Positions 1 through 6,386 of a stretch of 8,021 bases of DNA are shown piece after piece (positions within the stretch are counted from its first letter, which is position 1; each line of letters begins with the position of its first letter). The notes under the pieces are model-generated. The model was not told where the DNA came from. It saw nothing but the letters and a program-made list of their open reading frames with translations, and searched no databases. This DNA comes from Candidatus Omnitrophota bacterium. GTDB lineage: Bacteria > Omnitrophota > Gorgyraeia > Aquiviventales > Aquiviventaceae. Position numbers and translations under genes: made by a program. The stretch covers positions 1-8,021 of the forward strand of contig JAHFGZ010000044.1 of the NCBI GenBank assembly GCA_023247155.1. Direction: 5' to 3'.

Positions 1-690
1 CGCCGCGCGCACGAAGCCCTCCACCGTGTCGCTCACGTAGGTGAAGTCGCGGGTCGGCGTCAGGTTCCCCACACGGACCGTCTCGCCCGTCAGGCACTGG
101 GTGATGATCGTCGGGACGATCGCCCGGGCCGACTGCCTGGGCCCGAAGGTGTTGAACGGCCGCACCGTCACCACCGGCAGGCCGAACGAGCAGCCGAAGG
201 ATTCCACGAGTTTGTCGGCCGCGATCTTGGTGGCCGCGTACGGCGACTGCGCCTGCAGCGGGTGGTGCTCGTCGATCGGCACGTACCGGGCGGTCCCGTA
301 CACCTCGCTCGTGGACGTGTGGACGAACCGCGAGACCCCCTGCGCGCGCGCGGCCTGCAGGAGAGCCAGCGTGCCCTGCACGTTCGCCCGCACGAACGAT
401 TCCGGCGCCTGATACGAGTAGGGGATGGCGATGAACGCCGCGAGGTGGAACACGACGCGCACCTCCTGCATGGCCTGCGCCACGGCGTCGCGGTCGGTGA
501 CGTCGCCGGCCACCACCTCGAGGTCGCCCTTGAGCGGGCTGCGGTCCAGCCACCCCCAGGAGCCGCTGGACCGGTAGCGGACGAACGCCCGCACCGACGC
601 GCCGAGCTCGACCAGCCGCTCCGCGAGGTGGCTGCCGATGAAGCCGCCGGCCCCGGTGACCAGCACGCGCGTCCCGCTCCACCCCGTCAT
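1..690 (-). CDS. legB: LegB-like NAD-dependent sugar 4,6-dehydratase, 3' end cut by window edge
   Basis: This is an extended short-chain dehydrogenase/reductase; the first 230 residues are visible and the C-terminal third lies beyond base 1. The Rossmann motif TGAGGFIG is at residues 12-19, HLAA at 82-85, the catalytic STSEVYG at 126-132, YAATK with Tyr151 and Lys155, and RDFTYV follows near residue 215. The S-T-S-E pattern (Ser where RmlB has Asp) resembles GDP-mannose 4,6-dehydratase and, from memory, LegB. LegB converts GDP-GlcNAc to the GDP-4-keto-6-deoxy sugar in the cytoplasm in the Campylobacter legionaminic acid route. The start ATG overlaps the stop of the upstream PtmE-like gene (ATGA, 687-690); no strong Shine-Dalgarno is seen, so translational coupling is likely. 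Dehydratase-family membership is firm. The exact LegB role rests on PtmE-like and LegG-like neighbours. A UDP-sugar epimerase or dehydratase is the alternative. Confidence 0.85.
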   Translation of the reverse strand, partial: MTGWSGTRVLVTGAGGFIGSHLAERLVELGASVRAFVRYRSSGSWGWLDRSPLKGDLEVVAGDVTDRDAVAQAMQEVRVVFHLAAFIAIPYSYQAPESFVRANVQGTLALLQAARAQGVSRFVHTSTSEVYGTARYVPIDEHHPLQAQSPYAATKIAADKLVESFGCSFGLPVVTVRPFNTFGPRQSARAIVPTIITQCLTGETVRVGNLTPTRDFTYVSDTVEGFVRAA

Positions 691-1763
691 GGCGTCGCCG
701 TCCACTGCTTGATCTCCTCCTTCGCCTGCTCGTACTGCGCGTGCTCGCCGATGTCGAGCCAGTATTCCCGGATCGGGAAGCTGACCACCGGGCGCCGCTC
801 ATCCAACAGCCGCTGCACGAGGTCGGTCATGTCGAACCGCTGCCCGTTGGGGATGTAGCGGTGCACGGCCGGCTCCAGCAGGTAGATGCCGGCGTTGACG
901 AAGAAGCCGAGCACCGGTTTCTCGCTGATCTTGCGCACCGCCTGTCCCTCGCACTCGACGACCCCATACGGCACCTCGATGTCGTACTGGCGCACCGCCA
1001 TGGTGAGGTCCGCCTGGTGCTCCCGGTGGTAGGCCAGCATGGCGCGGAAGTCGACCCGGGTAAGGATGTCGCCGTTGATCACGAGGATCGTCTCCTCGGG
1101 CGGCTTCATCAGGCCCAGCGCCCCGGCCGTCCCCAGCGGCCGCTCCTCGGCGACATAGGTGAGCTCGATGCCGAACTTCCGGCCGTCGCCGAAGTGCCGG
1201 CTGATCTTCTCCGGCTGGTGGTGGGTCGTCACGTTCACGCGGTGGATCCCCACCTCGCGGAGCTGCTCGATGATGACCTCCATGAGCGGGCGGTCGCCCA
1301 CCGGCAGCATCGGCTTGGGCGTCTGCTCCGTGAGGGGGTGCAGGCGCGAGCCGACCCCTCCGGCCATGATGACCGCCTGCAACGGGAGCACCTCGCCGGG
1401 CACAAAGTCGTCGTAGCCGACGAGCCCGGCCACGCGGCCCTCGTCATCCAGCAGCGGGAGATGGGTCACCATGTGCCGCTTGAACAGGGTGAGCCATTCG
1501 TTCTGATCCGCGCGGACCGACGCCGTGATCGGCATGGCGTAGCGGGACCCGGACTTCCGCGCCAGGAGCTCGGTCACGGCCGTGTCCAGGTTGAGCCGCG
1601 CCAGGATGGCCCGGCGGATGTCCCCGTCGCTGATCGTGCCCAGCAGCCGACGCTCGCGGTCCAGCACCAGCATGATGCCCCGCCGGTTGGCATCCATGCG
1701 GGCGATCGCGTCCCGGACCGTGGCGCCCGGCCCCACGCTGTGTTCGTCGACGTTCAGGCGCAT
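687..1763 (-). CDS. ptmE: PtmE-like sugar-1-phosphate nucleotidyltransferase with N-terminal CBS pair
   Basis: The protein is 358 aa. Residues 1 to about 65 and 75-125 form two CBS-like repeats (GTISDGDIRRA at 42-52; GLVGYDDF at 113-120). From residue 128 a nucleotidyltransferase domain follows: MAGGVGSRLHPLT at 133-145 with Lys150 in TPKPML, PLGTAGAL at 209-216, NGD at 230-232 (metal-binding Asp), and a C-terminal YWLDIGEHAQY. The CBS-plus-NTase layout matches Campylobacter PtmE, which makes GDP-glucosamine from GlcN-1-P and GTP at the start of legionaminic acid synthesis. The CBS pair may sense an adenine nucleotide, as in other CBS enzymes (inference). The ATG at 1763 was chosen because it overlaps the upstream TGA by one base (TGATG), has AGGTG at 1769-1773 before it, and begins directly at the CBS domain; a start at 1829 would add 22 unrelated residues within the previous gene. 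Substrate and nucleotide cannot be proven from sequence; mannose-1-P or glucose-1-P transfer is the alternative. Confidence 0.88.
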   Translation of the reverse strand: MRLNVDEHSVGPGATVRDAIARMDANRRGIMLVLDRERRLLGTISDGDIRRAILARLNLDTAVTELLARKSGSRYAMPITASVRADQNEWLTLFKRHMVTHLPLLDDEGRVAGLVGYDDFVPGEVLPLQAVIMAGGVGSRLHPLTEQTPKPMLPVGDRPLMEVIIEQLREVGIHRVNVTTHHQPEKISRHFGDGRKFGIELTYVAEERPLGTAGALGLMKPPEETILVINGDILTRVDFRAMLAYHREHQADLTMAVRQYDIEVPYGVVECEGQAVRKISEKPVLGFFVNAGIYLLEPAVHRYIPNGQRFDMTDLVQRLLDERRPVVSFPIREYWLDIGEHAQYEQAKEEIKQWTATP

Positions 1764-2986
1764 CAGGACACCTGGTGCCTCAGCGTCCACTCGCCGTTGA
1801 CGCGCTCCCAGAGGTGCGGCCGGCGCCACGCGTCCACCACCTTCCAGAAGTGCTCCTCGTCGATCTGCAGGTAGTCCAGGAAGTCCTTGAAGTATCTCGC
1901 CGGGAACTCGCCGTCGAACCGACGGACGAGCGCCACCCCTTCTTCCCGCGTGAGGTGGCCGTCGCGGATCTCGTGCGCCGCGTCCTGCGTGGTGCGGCCC
2001 ATCCCGAACTTGATGTACGCGAGATAGAAGTGGAACCCGTCGAGCCGATCATCCAGGCTCGCGTACTTCGAGTAGGTCCCCTCCGACCGCTCCGCGTTGG
2101 CGCAGAAGCCGGTGTGGTCGACGCTGTAGTAGTAGTTCTCCTGCGGCACCCACTTGTGGTAGTAGGAGTACCAGTGCATCTGCACGCCGGCCTGCTGCAG
2201 CGCGTCCACGGCCGGCGGGCGGTAAAAGGTCAGGTCCGAGGGATGCACGTCGTCCGCCGTCAGGTACGGCTTGTGCTTCAATCCGAAGTCGACGAAGCCG
2301 TCGATGGTGGCCCCCTTGAAGTAGAGCATCGCCCAGTCGTCCACCGGGTTGTACGGCTTGTCCTTGTTCTTCGGGTCGCCGCCGTACTCCGCTTCCCCGT
2401 TCTCGCCGAAGAACACGAGCGGGATCCCGAACCGCAGGGCGATGTGGAACGCGTAGCACATCTGGCCGTACGCGAAGGGCTGCCAGGCGTCGCCGAGCTC
2501 CTCGAAGGAGAGGAGCGCGAGCTTCCGGTGGAACCGGCCGCTGGGCCAGGCCATGAGGTTGTTGAAGCCGGCGTCCACGAAATTCGTGAAGTTCTGGAAC
2601 CCGATGTCCGTGTAGCGGAACGGCGCCCACGTCACCGTGAGCGGGTGCATGCCGTAGCGCGTCTTGAGCTGGTGCGCCACGTACGCCGAGTCCTTGCCCC
2701 CGCTGCAGGGGACGATGACGTCCCACGTCCCGTCCGTGCGGCGGTGCCGCTCGAGGAGCGCTTGGAGCTGGAGCTCGCGGGCGCGCCAGTCGATCGTCCG
2801 GTATTTCTCCGCGGCGAACCGGCACGCGTTGCACACGCCCTCCGCGTCGAACGTGATCAGCGGCCGCTGGTTCGACACCACGCACCGGGTGCAGTACCGC
2901 ACCTCCTTGGGCAGCAACGCCAGCCGCTTTTCCAGGCCGCCGACCACCAGCGGGTAGGCTTCCTTCACCAGCGTCGTGTCCGCCAT
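1763..2986 (-). CDS. N-acetyl sugar amidotransferase (WbpG/PseA/PtmG type)
   Basis: The protein is 407 aa, about the usual family size. It has an N-terminal CxxC pair (Cys32/Cys35, CTRC), a second pair (Cys52/Cys55, CNAC), then the ATP-pyrophosphatase P-loop CSGGKDS at residues 94-100, which adenylates the substrate. Long conserved aromatic stretches follow, for example GENGEAEYGG. This family (WbpG in P. aeruginosa, PseA and PtmG in Campylobacter) converts a sugar N-acetyl group to acetamidino using ammonia. Here the ammonia source is encoded directly upstream (HisH/HisF), the arrangement known from P. aeruginosa O-antigen loci. The ATG lies one base after the HisH stop (TGAGATG) and has a strong GGAGG at 2993-2997 with a 6-base spacer. 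The LegB/LegG/PtmE context suggests a legionaminic-acid-type substrate, as for PtmG, but sequence alone cannot separate that from 2-acetamido-hexuronate or pseudaminic acid. No broken motif was seen. Confidence 0.92.
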   Translation of the reverse strand: MADTTLVKEAYPLVVGGLEKRLALLPKEVRYCTRCVVSNQRPLITFDAEGVCNACRFAAEKYRTIDWRARELQLQALLERHRRTDGTWDVIVPCSGGKDSAYVAHQLKTRYGMHPLTVTWAPFRYTDIGFQNFTNFVDAGFNNLMAWPSGRFHRKLALLSFEELGDAWQPFAYGQMCYAFHIALRFGIPLVFFGENGEAEYGGDPKNKDKPYNPVDDWAMLYFKGATIDGFVDFGLKHKPYLTADDVHPSDLTFYRPPAVDALQQAGVQMHWYSYYHKWVPQENYYYSVDHTGFCANAERSEGTYSKYASLDDRLDGFHFYLAYIKFGMGRTTQDAAHEIRDGHLTREEGVALVRRFDGEFPARYFKDFLDYLQIDEEHFWKVVDAWRRPHLWERVNGEWTLRHQVS

Positions 2987-2987
2987 C

Positions 2988-3638
2988 TCACCCCTCCAGA
3001 CCCAGGAAGTGGCGCAGGATCCGCAGACCCACGGCCCCGCTCTTTTCCGGATGGAACTGGCAGCCGACCACCGCCCCGCGCTGGACCATGGCGCAGTACC
3101 GGTGGCCGCCGTGCGCCATCTCCGCGACCGTCACGGCCCCGTCTTCCGGGCTCGGCACGTAGGAGTGCACGAAGTAGACCGAATCGCCCGGGGCCAGCTC
3201 CTGGAGCGCGGAGCGCTCCCACGGCAGGCCCCCGGGGGCGGGCGTCAGCGCGTTCCAGCCCACGTGCGGCACCTTGACCGGCTCACCCGAGGCGGCCGTG
3301 GCCGCGAGCCGCCCGACCCGGCCGGCGAAGATCCCCAACCCGTCATGGCGGCCGAACTCCTCGCTCTCCGTGAAGAACAGCTGCATCCCAAGGCAGATCC
3401 CCAACAGGGGCACCCCTTCCGTGGCGGCGCGTCGCACCGGGTCCACGAGGCCCCGCTCGCGCAGCTGGCGCATCCCGTCCCCGAACGCCCCGACCCCAGG
3501 CAGGATGAGCTGCTCCGCCTGCTCGACCTCGCGGGGCGTGGACGCGGTCTCGGGCTCGGCCCCGAGGTAGCCCAGGGCCCGCCGCAGGCTGAAGAGGTTG
3601 CCCAGCCCGTAATCAATGATCGTCACGCGCGGCGGCAT
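2988..3638 (-). CDS. hisH: HisH-like glutamine amidotransferase subunit, glycan-pathway paralogue
   Basis: The protein is 216 aa, a full-length class I glutamine amidotransferase. It opens with the HisH-typical IIDYGLGN at residues 7-14, followed by LPGVGAFGDGM (46-56), the nucleophile in GICLGMQ (Cys82), and the His/Glu pair in FHPEKSG (His196, Glu198), so the triad is complete. It should release ammonia from glutamine and pass it to the HisF-like barrel. No other histidine-pathway gene (hisA, hisI, hisB) is nearby; the partner is the sugar amidotransferase one base downstream, so a role in glycan amidination is preferred over histidine synthesis. The ATG at 3638 has GGGAG four bases upstream and begins directly at the domain. 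It overlaps the end of hisF by 16 bases, indicating coupled translation. The reading frame stays open far upstream but holds no homologous sequence there. Confidence 0.93.
   Translation of the reverse strand: MPPRVTIIDYGLGNLFSLRRALGYLGAEPETASTPREVEQAEQLILPGVGAFGDGMRQLRERGLVDPVRRAATEGVPLLGICLGMQLFFTESEEFGRHDGLGIFAGRVGRLAATAASGEPVKVPHVGWNALTPAPGGLPWERSALQELAPGDSVYFVHSYVPSPEDGAVTVAEMAHGGHRYCAMVQRGAVVGCQFHPEKSGAVGLRILRHFLGLEG
2993..2997 (-). promoter_or_regulatory. Strong ribosome binding site of the sugar amidotransferase
   Basis: The minus strand reads GGAGG (within GGAGGGG) six bases before the ATG at 2986. It is among the best Shine-Dalgarno matches in the window and sits in the last codons of hisH, at the one junction where genes neither touch nor overlap (one base between them). 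Confidence 0.65.
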
Positions 3639-4522
3639 AGCGCTCCCGGGACGGTGTCGGCCGGCGCGCGGCGGCACGCGATGCCGGCCTGCGCCAGATG
3701 GGCTTTCAGCTCCGGGATCCGCCGGGCCTGGATCTGCCGGCGTCCCAGCGTCGAAATCGGCAGCTTCCCTCGCAGAAACTCGACGTTGCCTTCCTCGAAC
3801 GGCTCCGTCTCGCGCTGCATCTCGCCCACCACGGCATAATGGAAGAGCGACGCCGCGCACACCGCGTCGGCATGCCCCTCCGCGATGACCTGGTGGACGT
3901 GGTCCGCGCTGCCGGCCCCGCCGGAGGCGATCACCGGCACGGGCACCAGCGACGCGACGGTCGCCACCAGCTCGAAGTCGTAGCCGAGGCCCGTGCCCTC
4001 GCGATCCACCGAGGTGAGGAGGATCTCGCCGGCGCCCAGCTCGACGGCTCGCTGCACCCAGTCGAACACGTCCACCCCGGTCCGCACCCTGGCGTTGTCG
4101 GTCAGGCATTCGTACGTGCCGGGGCCGCGCCGCTTGGCCTCGATGTAGAGCACGATGCATTGCGCGCCGAACGCGTGCGCGCCTTCCCGGATGAGCTCGG
4201 GGCGCTTGATCGCGGCGGTGTTGATCGCCACCTTGTCCGCGCCCGCCCGCAGCAGCCGCTGGATGTCCTCCACCGACCGGATGCCGCCCCCCACCGTGAG
4301 CGGCACGAAGATCCGCTCGGCCGCCCGGCTGACGATCTCCGCCAGGTTGTTGCGCCCGTAGAGGCTCGCCACCTGGTCGAGGTAGATCAGCTCATCGGCG
4401 CCGTCCTGATAATACCGTTCGGCGTACCATTCCGGTCGGCCGAGCACCCGCAGGCCTTCGAGATGCACGCCCTTCACGAGGTTCGGCCCTTTGATGTCCA
4501 GCCGCGGGATGACGCGGATCAT
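3623..4522 (-). CDS. hisF: HisF-like synthase subunit, glycan-amidination paralogue with extended C-terminus
   Basis: The protein is 299 aa, a (beta/alpha)8 barrel; classical HisF is about 250-260 aa. Visible motifs are IPRLDIKG (5-12, Asp9 at the first catalytic Asp position), YLDQVAS (47-53), PLTVGGGIRS (74-83), DKVAINT (96-102), LLTSVDREGTGLGYD (168-182) and IASGGAG (198-204). The strand that carries the second catalytic Asp of histidine-pathway HisF reads YIEAKR, so Glu128 replaces Asp. About 35 extra residues (near 233-268) sit before the final helix IPELKAHL, and about 15 more follow it. With HisH and the WbpG/PseA-like enzyme it should channel ammonia to the sugar amidotransferase rather than make imidazole glycerol phosphate; this follows known P. 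aeruginosa HisF2/HisH2 loci. The start overlaps the formyltransferase stop as ATGA (4519-4522) and has only a poor Shine-Dalgarno, with two small hairpins just upstream. Confidence 0.9.
   Translation of the reverse strand: MIRVIPRLDIKGPNLVKGVHLEGLRVLGRPEWYAERYYQDGADELIYLDQVASLYGRNNLAEIVSRAAERIFVPLTVGGGIRSVEDIQRLLRAGADKVAINTAAIKRPELIREGAHAFGAQCIVLYIEAKRRGPGTYECLTDNARVRTGVDVFDWVQRAVELGAGEILLTSVDREGTGLGYDFELVATVASLVPVPVIASGGAGSADHVHQVIAEGHADAVCAASLFHYAVVGEMQRETEPFEEGNVEFLRGKLPISTLGRRQIQARRIPELKAHLAQAGIACRRAPADTVPGALCRRA
3643..3647 (-). promoter_or_regulatory. Ribosome binding site of hisH inside hisF
   Basis: The minus strand reads GGGAG four bases before the hisH ATG at 3638, within the final codons of hisF. 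It decides the hisH start and explains the 16-base overlap between the two subunits, which would help balanced, coupled synthesis of HisF and HisH. Confidence 0.6.
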
Positions 4523-5196
4523 CCCACAACCTGTACTGGTCCCGCCGACAGGCGGGACGCCTCGAACGAGGCGCCTGGATAGCCGGGGAACGTCGTGGCC
4601 CGCACGCGCCGCCGGATCTCCTCCTCGCTCATGTCCGGGGTCAGGCGGCACAGCGCCTCCAGCTCGGCGCGGCGCAACGGCGCGCGGCTCCAGCGCTCGG
4701 CGGAGGCCGGCAGCGGCCGGCCCGCGAGGATGAGATCCGCGATCTCGTAGAACACCACCGCCAGATGCGCGTAGGCGCGCTGGGTCAGCGACCACACCGT
4801 GTCGGTCTCATGGAGCGGAAAGCGCTCCACCTGGATGATCGGCCCGGCGTCCACCTGGGCCGCCATGTGGTGCGCGGTGACGCCGTAGACCCTGGCCCCC
4901 TCGTAGATCGCGAAGTTCGTGCACCCGATCCCCGGATACTCCGGCGGGCCCGGGTGGAAATTCACCGCGGCGCGGCTGGCACGGCGCAGCACCTCAGCCG
5001 GGATGATCCAGGGGCCGAGGTAGGAGATGAGAGAGTCGTACGTCGCCTCCTGGTCGAGCCGCGGAAACGCCGCGCCCCGCCTGCCCAGGTGGACGGCGAC
5101 GCCGGCGGCGTGCCGCCTGAGGTAGTCGGCCGCGTGGGCGCACCGCGCGTCCCCCTCCTTCCCGAAGAAGAGGATGGCCCCTCCGCGCCCGGTCAT
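4519..5196 (-). CDS. Formyltransferase-fold enzyme, probable sugar N-formyltransferase
   Basis: The protein is 225 aa and has the formyl_transf_N fold found in methionyl-tRNA and sugar N-formyltransferases. The catalytic Asn-His-Asp set is visible: NFHPGPPEYPG with Asn79 and His81, and QVDAGPII with Asp116. A FPGYPGA segment near residues 203-209 resembles the C-terminal end of known sugar formyltransferases. It lacks the tRNA-binding C-terminal domain of Fmt, and its place in a glycan operon argues for an amino-sugar substrate with N10-formyl-tetrahydrofolate as donor in the cytoplasm. N-formyl groups at C7 of pseudaminic acid are known in Pseudomonas, so formylation of a diamino-sugar intermediate is reasonable, but the target here is inferred. 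ATGA overlaps join it to legG upstream (5193-5196) and hisF downstream. GGGGAG lies six bases before the ATG. Another one-carbon or acyl transfer cannot be excluded. Confidence 0.83.
   Translation of the reverse strand: MTGRGGAILFFGKEGDARCAHAADYLRRHAAGVAVHLGRRGAAFPRLDQEATYDSLISYLGPWIIPAEVLRRASRAAVNFHPGPPEYPGIGCTNFAIYEGARVYGVTAHHMAAQVDAGPIIQVERFPLHETDTVWSLTQRAYAHLAVVFYEIADLILAGRPLPASAERWSRAPLRRAELEALCRLTPDMSEEEIRRRVRATTFPGYPGASFEASRLSAGPVQVVG
4539..4558. repeat. Perfect 8-bp inverted repeat with 4-base loop
   Basis: GTCCCGCC (4539-4546) and GGCGGGAC (4551-4558) are exact reverse complements separated by GACA. The palindrome lies in the last codons of the formyltransferase gene and ends 16 bases before the hisF ATG. 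It is not followed by a T run on either strand, so it is not a clear intrinsic terminator. It may be a translational-coupling hairpin, a small palindromic repeat family, or chance in GC-rich DNA. Confidence 0.6.
4558..4573. repeat. Adjacent 7-bp inverted repeat with 2-base centre
   Basis: CGCCTCG (4558-4564) and CGAGGCG (4567-4573) are exact reverse complements around AA. It abuts the 4539-4558 palindrome and shares base 4558 with it, giving two back-to-back hairpins within about 35 bases of coding sequence. A two-base loop is too tight for the full stem in RNA, so the innermost pair would have to open. Confidence 0.5.
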
Positions 5197-6386
5197 CTCC
5201 GGCTCCCCGCCTCGCTGGCCTCGAGCGCCGCGGCCGGGAGATCCACGAACGTCTTGTGGATCAGCTGCTCGTCCAGGGGCACGTCCCTGAGGCGGCCGAC
5301 GATGCGCTCCGCCGCATGGCCGTCACCGTACGGATTACTCATCCCGCGCAGGCCGGCGCGGAAGCCTGGCGACAGCGCCTGCCGGATGCCGCGCAGGACC
5401 TCGTCCCGGCCGTAGCCCACGTCGATGACGTTCTCAGCCCTCAGGCGGCCCTCCTGGCGGGTGCCGATATTGACGACCGGCAGGCCGAACGAGGGCGCCT
5501 CGATGAGCCCGCTCGAGGAGTTCCCCACCATCGCGGCTGCGCAGGCCATCAGGCTGAAGTAGCCTTGCGTCCCCAGGCTCTCGATCAGCCGCGCGTCCGG
5601 ATGGCGCTCGACAAAGGCCCGGATCATGCGCGCAATCACGCGGCCGCGGGTATCCGGGTTGGGCAGCGTGAAGATGATCGGCCGTCCCGCCGCCTCGAGG
5701 GCCGCGAGCAGCTCCCCGACCTGCCATTCGGTCGCCTCATACTCCAGCGTCACCGGGTGGGAGGTCACCAGCAGGGGCGCCGGCGAAAGCGGCAGGCCCC
5801 AGCGCTCGCGCAGCGCTTCCGGCGTCAGCAGGACCATCGTCCGCAGATGATCGAGACCGGGCGCGCCGGACACGGTCACCCGCCAGGGCTCCTCGCCCAG
5901 TTGAAGGATGCGCCGGGCGTAGCGCTCGGTCGACGCGAAGTGCAGGTGGCTGAGCTTCGTGATCGAGTGGCGCAGGCTCTCATCCATCGCGCCCCGGGTG
6001 AGCTCGCCGCCATGGACATGCGCGACGGGGATCGTGAACGGGAGCGCGGCCAGCGCGGCCGCGTGCATCTCGAAGCGGTCCGCCACCACGAGCAGGAGGT
6101 CCGGCCTGACCTTCGCGAACGCCGCCGCAAACGCCATGACCCCGCGCCCCATGGAGGCCGCGATGCCCTCGGGCGCGTCCGAGGGCTGCAGCATCTCCAC
6201 CCGCGACCCGACCGGCACCCCGTCCGCCTCGATCGCCCGCACCGTCAGGCCGAACTCGGGCGCAAGATGCGCGCCGCTCACGAAGAGGTGCAGCTGCATC
6301 CCCGCGTCCTCCTGGATCCTGCGGATCACCGGCAGCGAGATCCCGTAATCCGACCGATTGACCGTGACGACGCCGATGGTCCTCAT
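5193..6386 (-). CDS. legG: NeuC/LegG-like hydrolysing UDP/GDP-sugar 2-epimerase
   Basis: The protein is 397 aa, full length for the GT-B-fold hydrolysing 2-epimerases. Motifs seen: NRSDYG at residues 10-15, DRFE (103-106), HVHGGE (123-128), MDESLRHSITKLSH (134-147), SHPVT around His210, NPD (243-245) and the nucleotide-binding GNSSSGLIEAPSFG (288-301) followed by NIGTRQEGR. NeuC acts on UDP-GlcNAc to give ManNAc; LegG acts on GDP- or UDP-N,N'-diacetylbacillosamine to give 2,4-diacetamido-2,4,6-trideoxymannose, the precursor condensed by LegI. The LegB-like and PtmE-like neighbours favour the LegG role with a GDP substrate; this is inference. The ATG at 6386 overlaps the stop of the radical SAM gene (ATGA) and follows GAGGTGG (6391-6397). 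The frame is open further upstream, but the preceding translation is low-complexity shadow sequence, so the short start is preferred. Confidence 0.9.
   Translation of the reverse strand: MRTIGVVTVNRSDYGISLPVIRRIQEDAGMQLHLFVSGAHLAPEFGLTVRAIEADGVPVGSRVEMLQPSDAPEGIAASMGRGVMAFAAAFAKVRPDLLLVVADRFEMHAAALAALPFTIPVAHVHGGELTRGAMDESLRHSITKLSHLHFASTERYARRILQLGEEPWRVTVSGAPGLDHLRTMVLLTPEALRERWGLPLSPAPLLVTSHPVTLEYEATEWQVGELLAALEAAGRPIIFTLPNPDTRGRVIARMIRAFVERHPDARLIESLGTQGYFSLMACAAAMVGNSSSGLIEAPSFGLPVVNIGTRQEGRLRAENVIDVGYGRDEVLRGIRQALSPGFRAGLRGMSNPYGDGHAAERIVGRLRDVPLDEQLIHKTFVDLPAAALEASEAGSRR

Noticed and set aside
741..1874. A 377-codon plus-strand open frame
   Set aside because: Antisense shadow of the PtmE-like gene with biased composition and no recognisable domain.
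1775..3277. A 500-codon plus-strand open frame
   Set aside because: It lies antisense to the amidotransferase and hisH genes, whose family motifs are clear. Its translation is rich in Val, Arg, His and Pro with no motif, typical of an antisense frame in GC-rich DNA.
3639..4160. Upstream extension of hisH to an earlier ATG
   Set aside because: The extra 174 residues overlap hisF in another frame, are low-complexity Arg/Gly/Ala-rich, and contain none of the amidotransferase fold, which begins at residue 1 of the shorter start.
2988..4522. HisF and HisH as part of a histidine biosynthesis operon
   Set aside because: No hisA, hisI, hisB, hisG or hisD lies beside them. The partner is a WbpG/PseA-like amidotransferase, and HisF has Glu at the second catalytic position.
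4539..4573. Intrinsic transcription terminator
   Set aside because: The hairpins are inside coding sequence of an apparent operon and no T run follows on either strand.
4519..5196. Methionyl-tRNA formyltransferase (Fmt)
   Set aside because: At 225 residues it lacks the C-terminal tRNA-binding domain and is embedded in a glycan-sugar operon without def or other translation genes.
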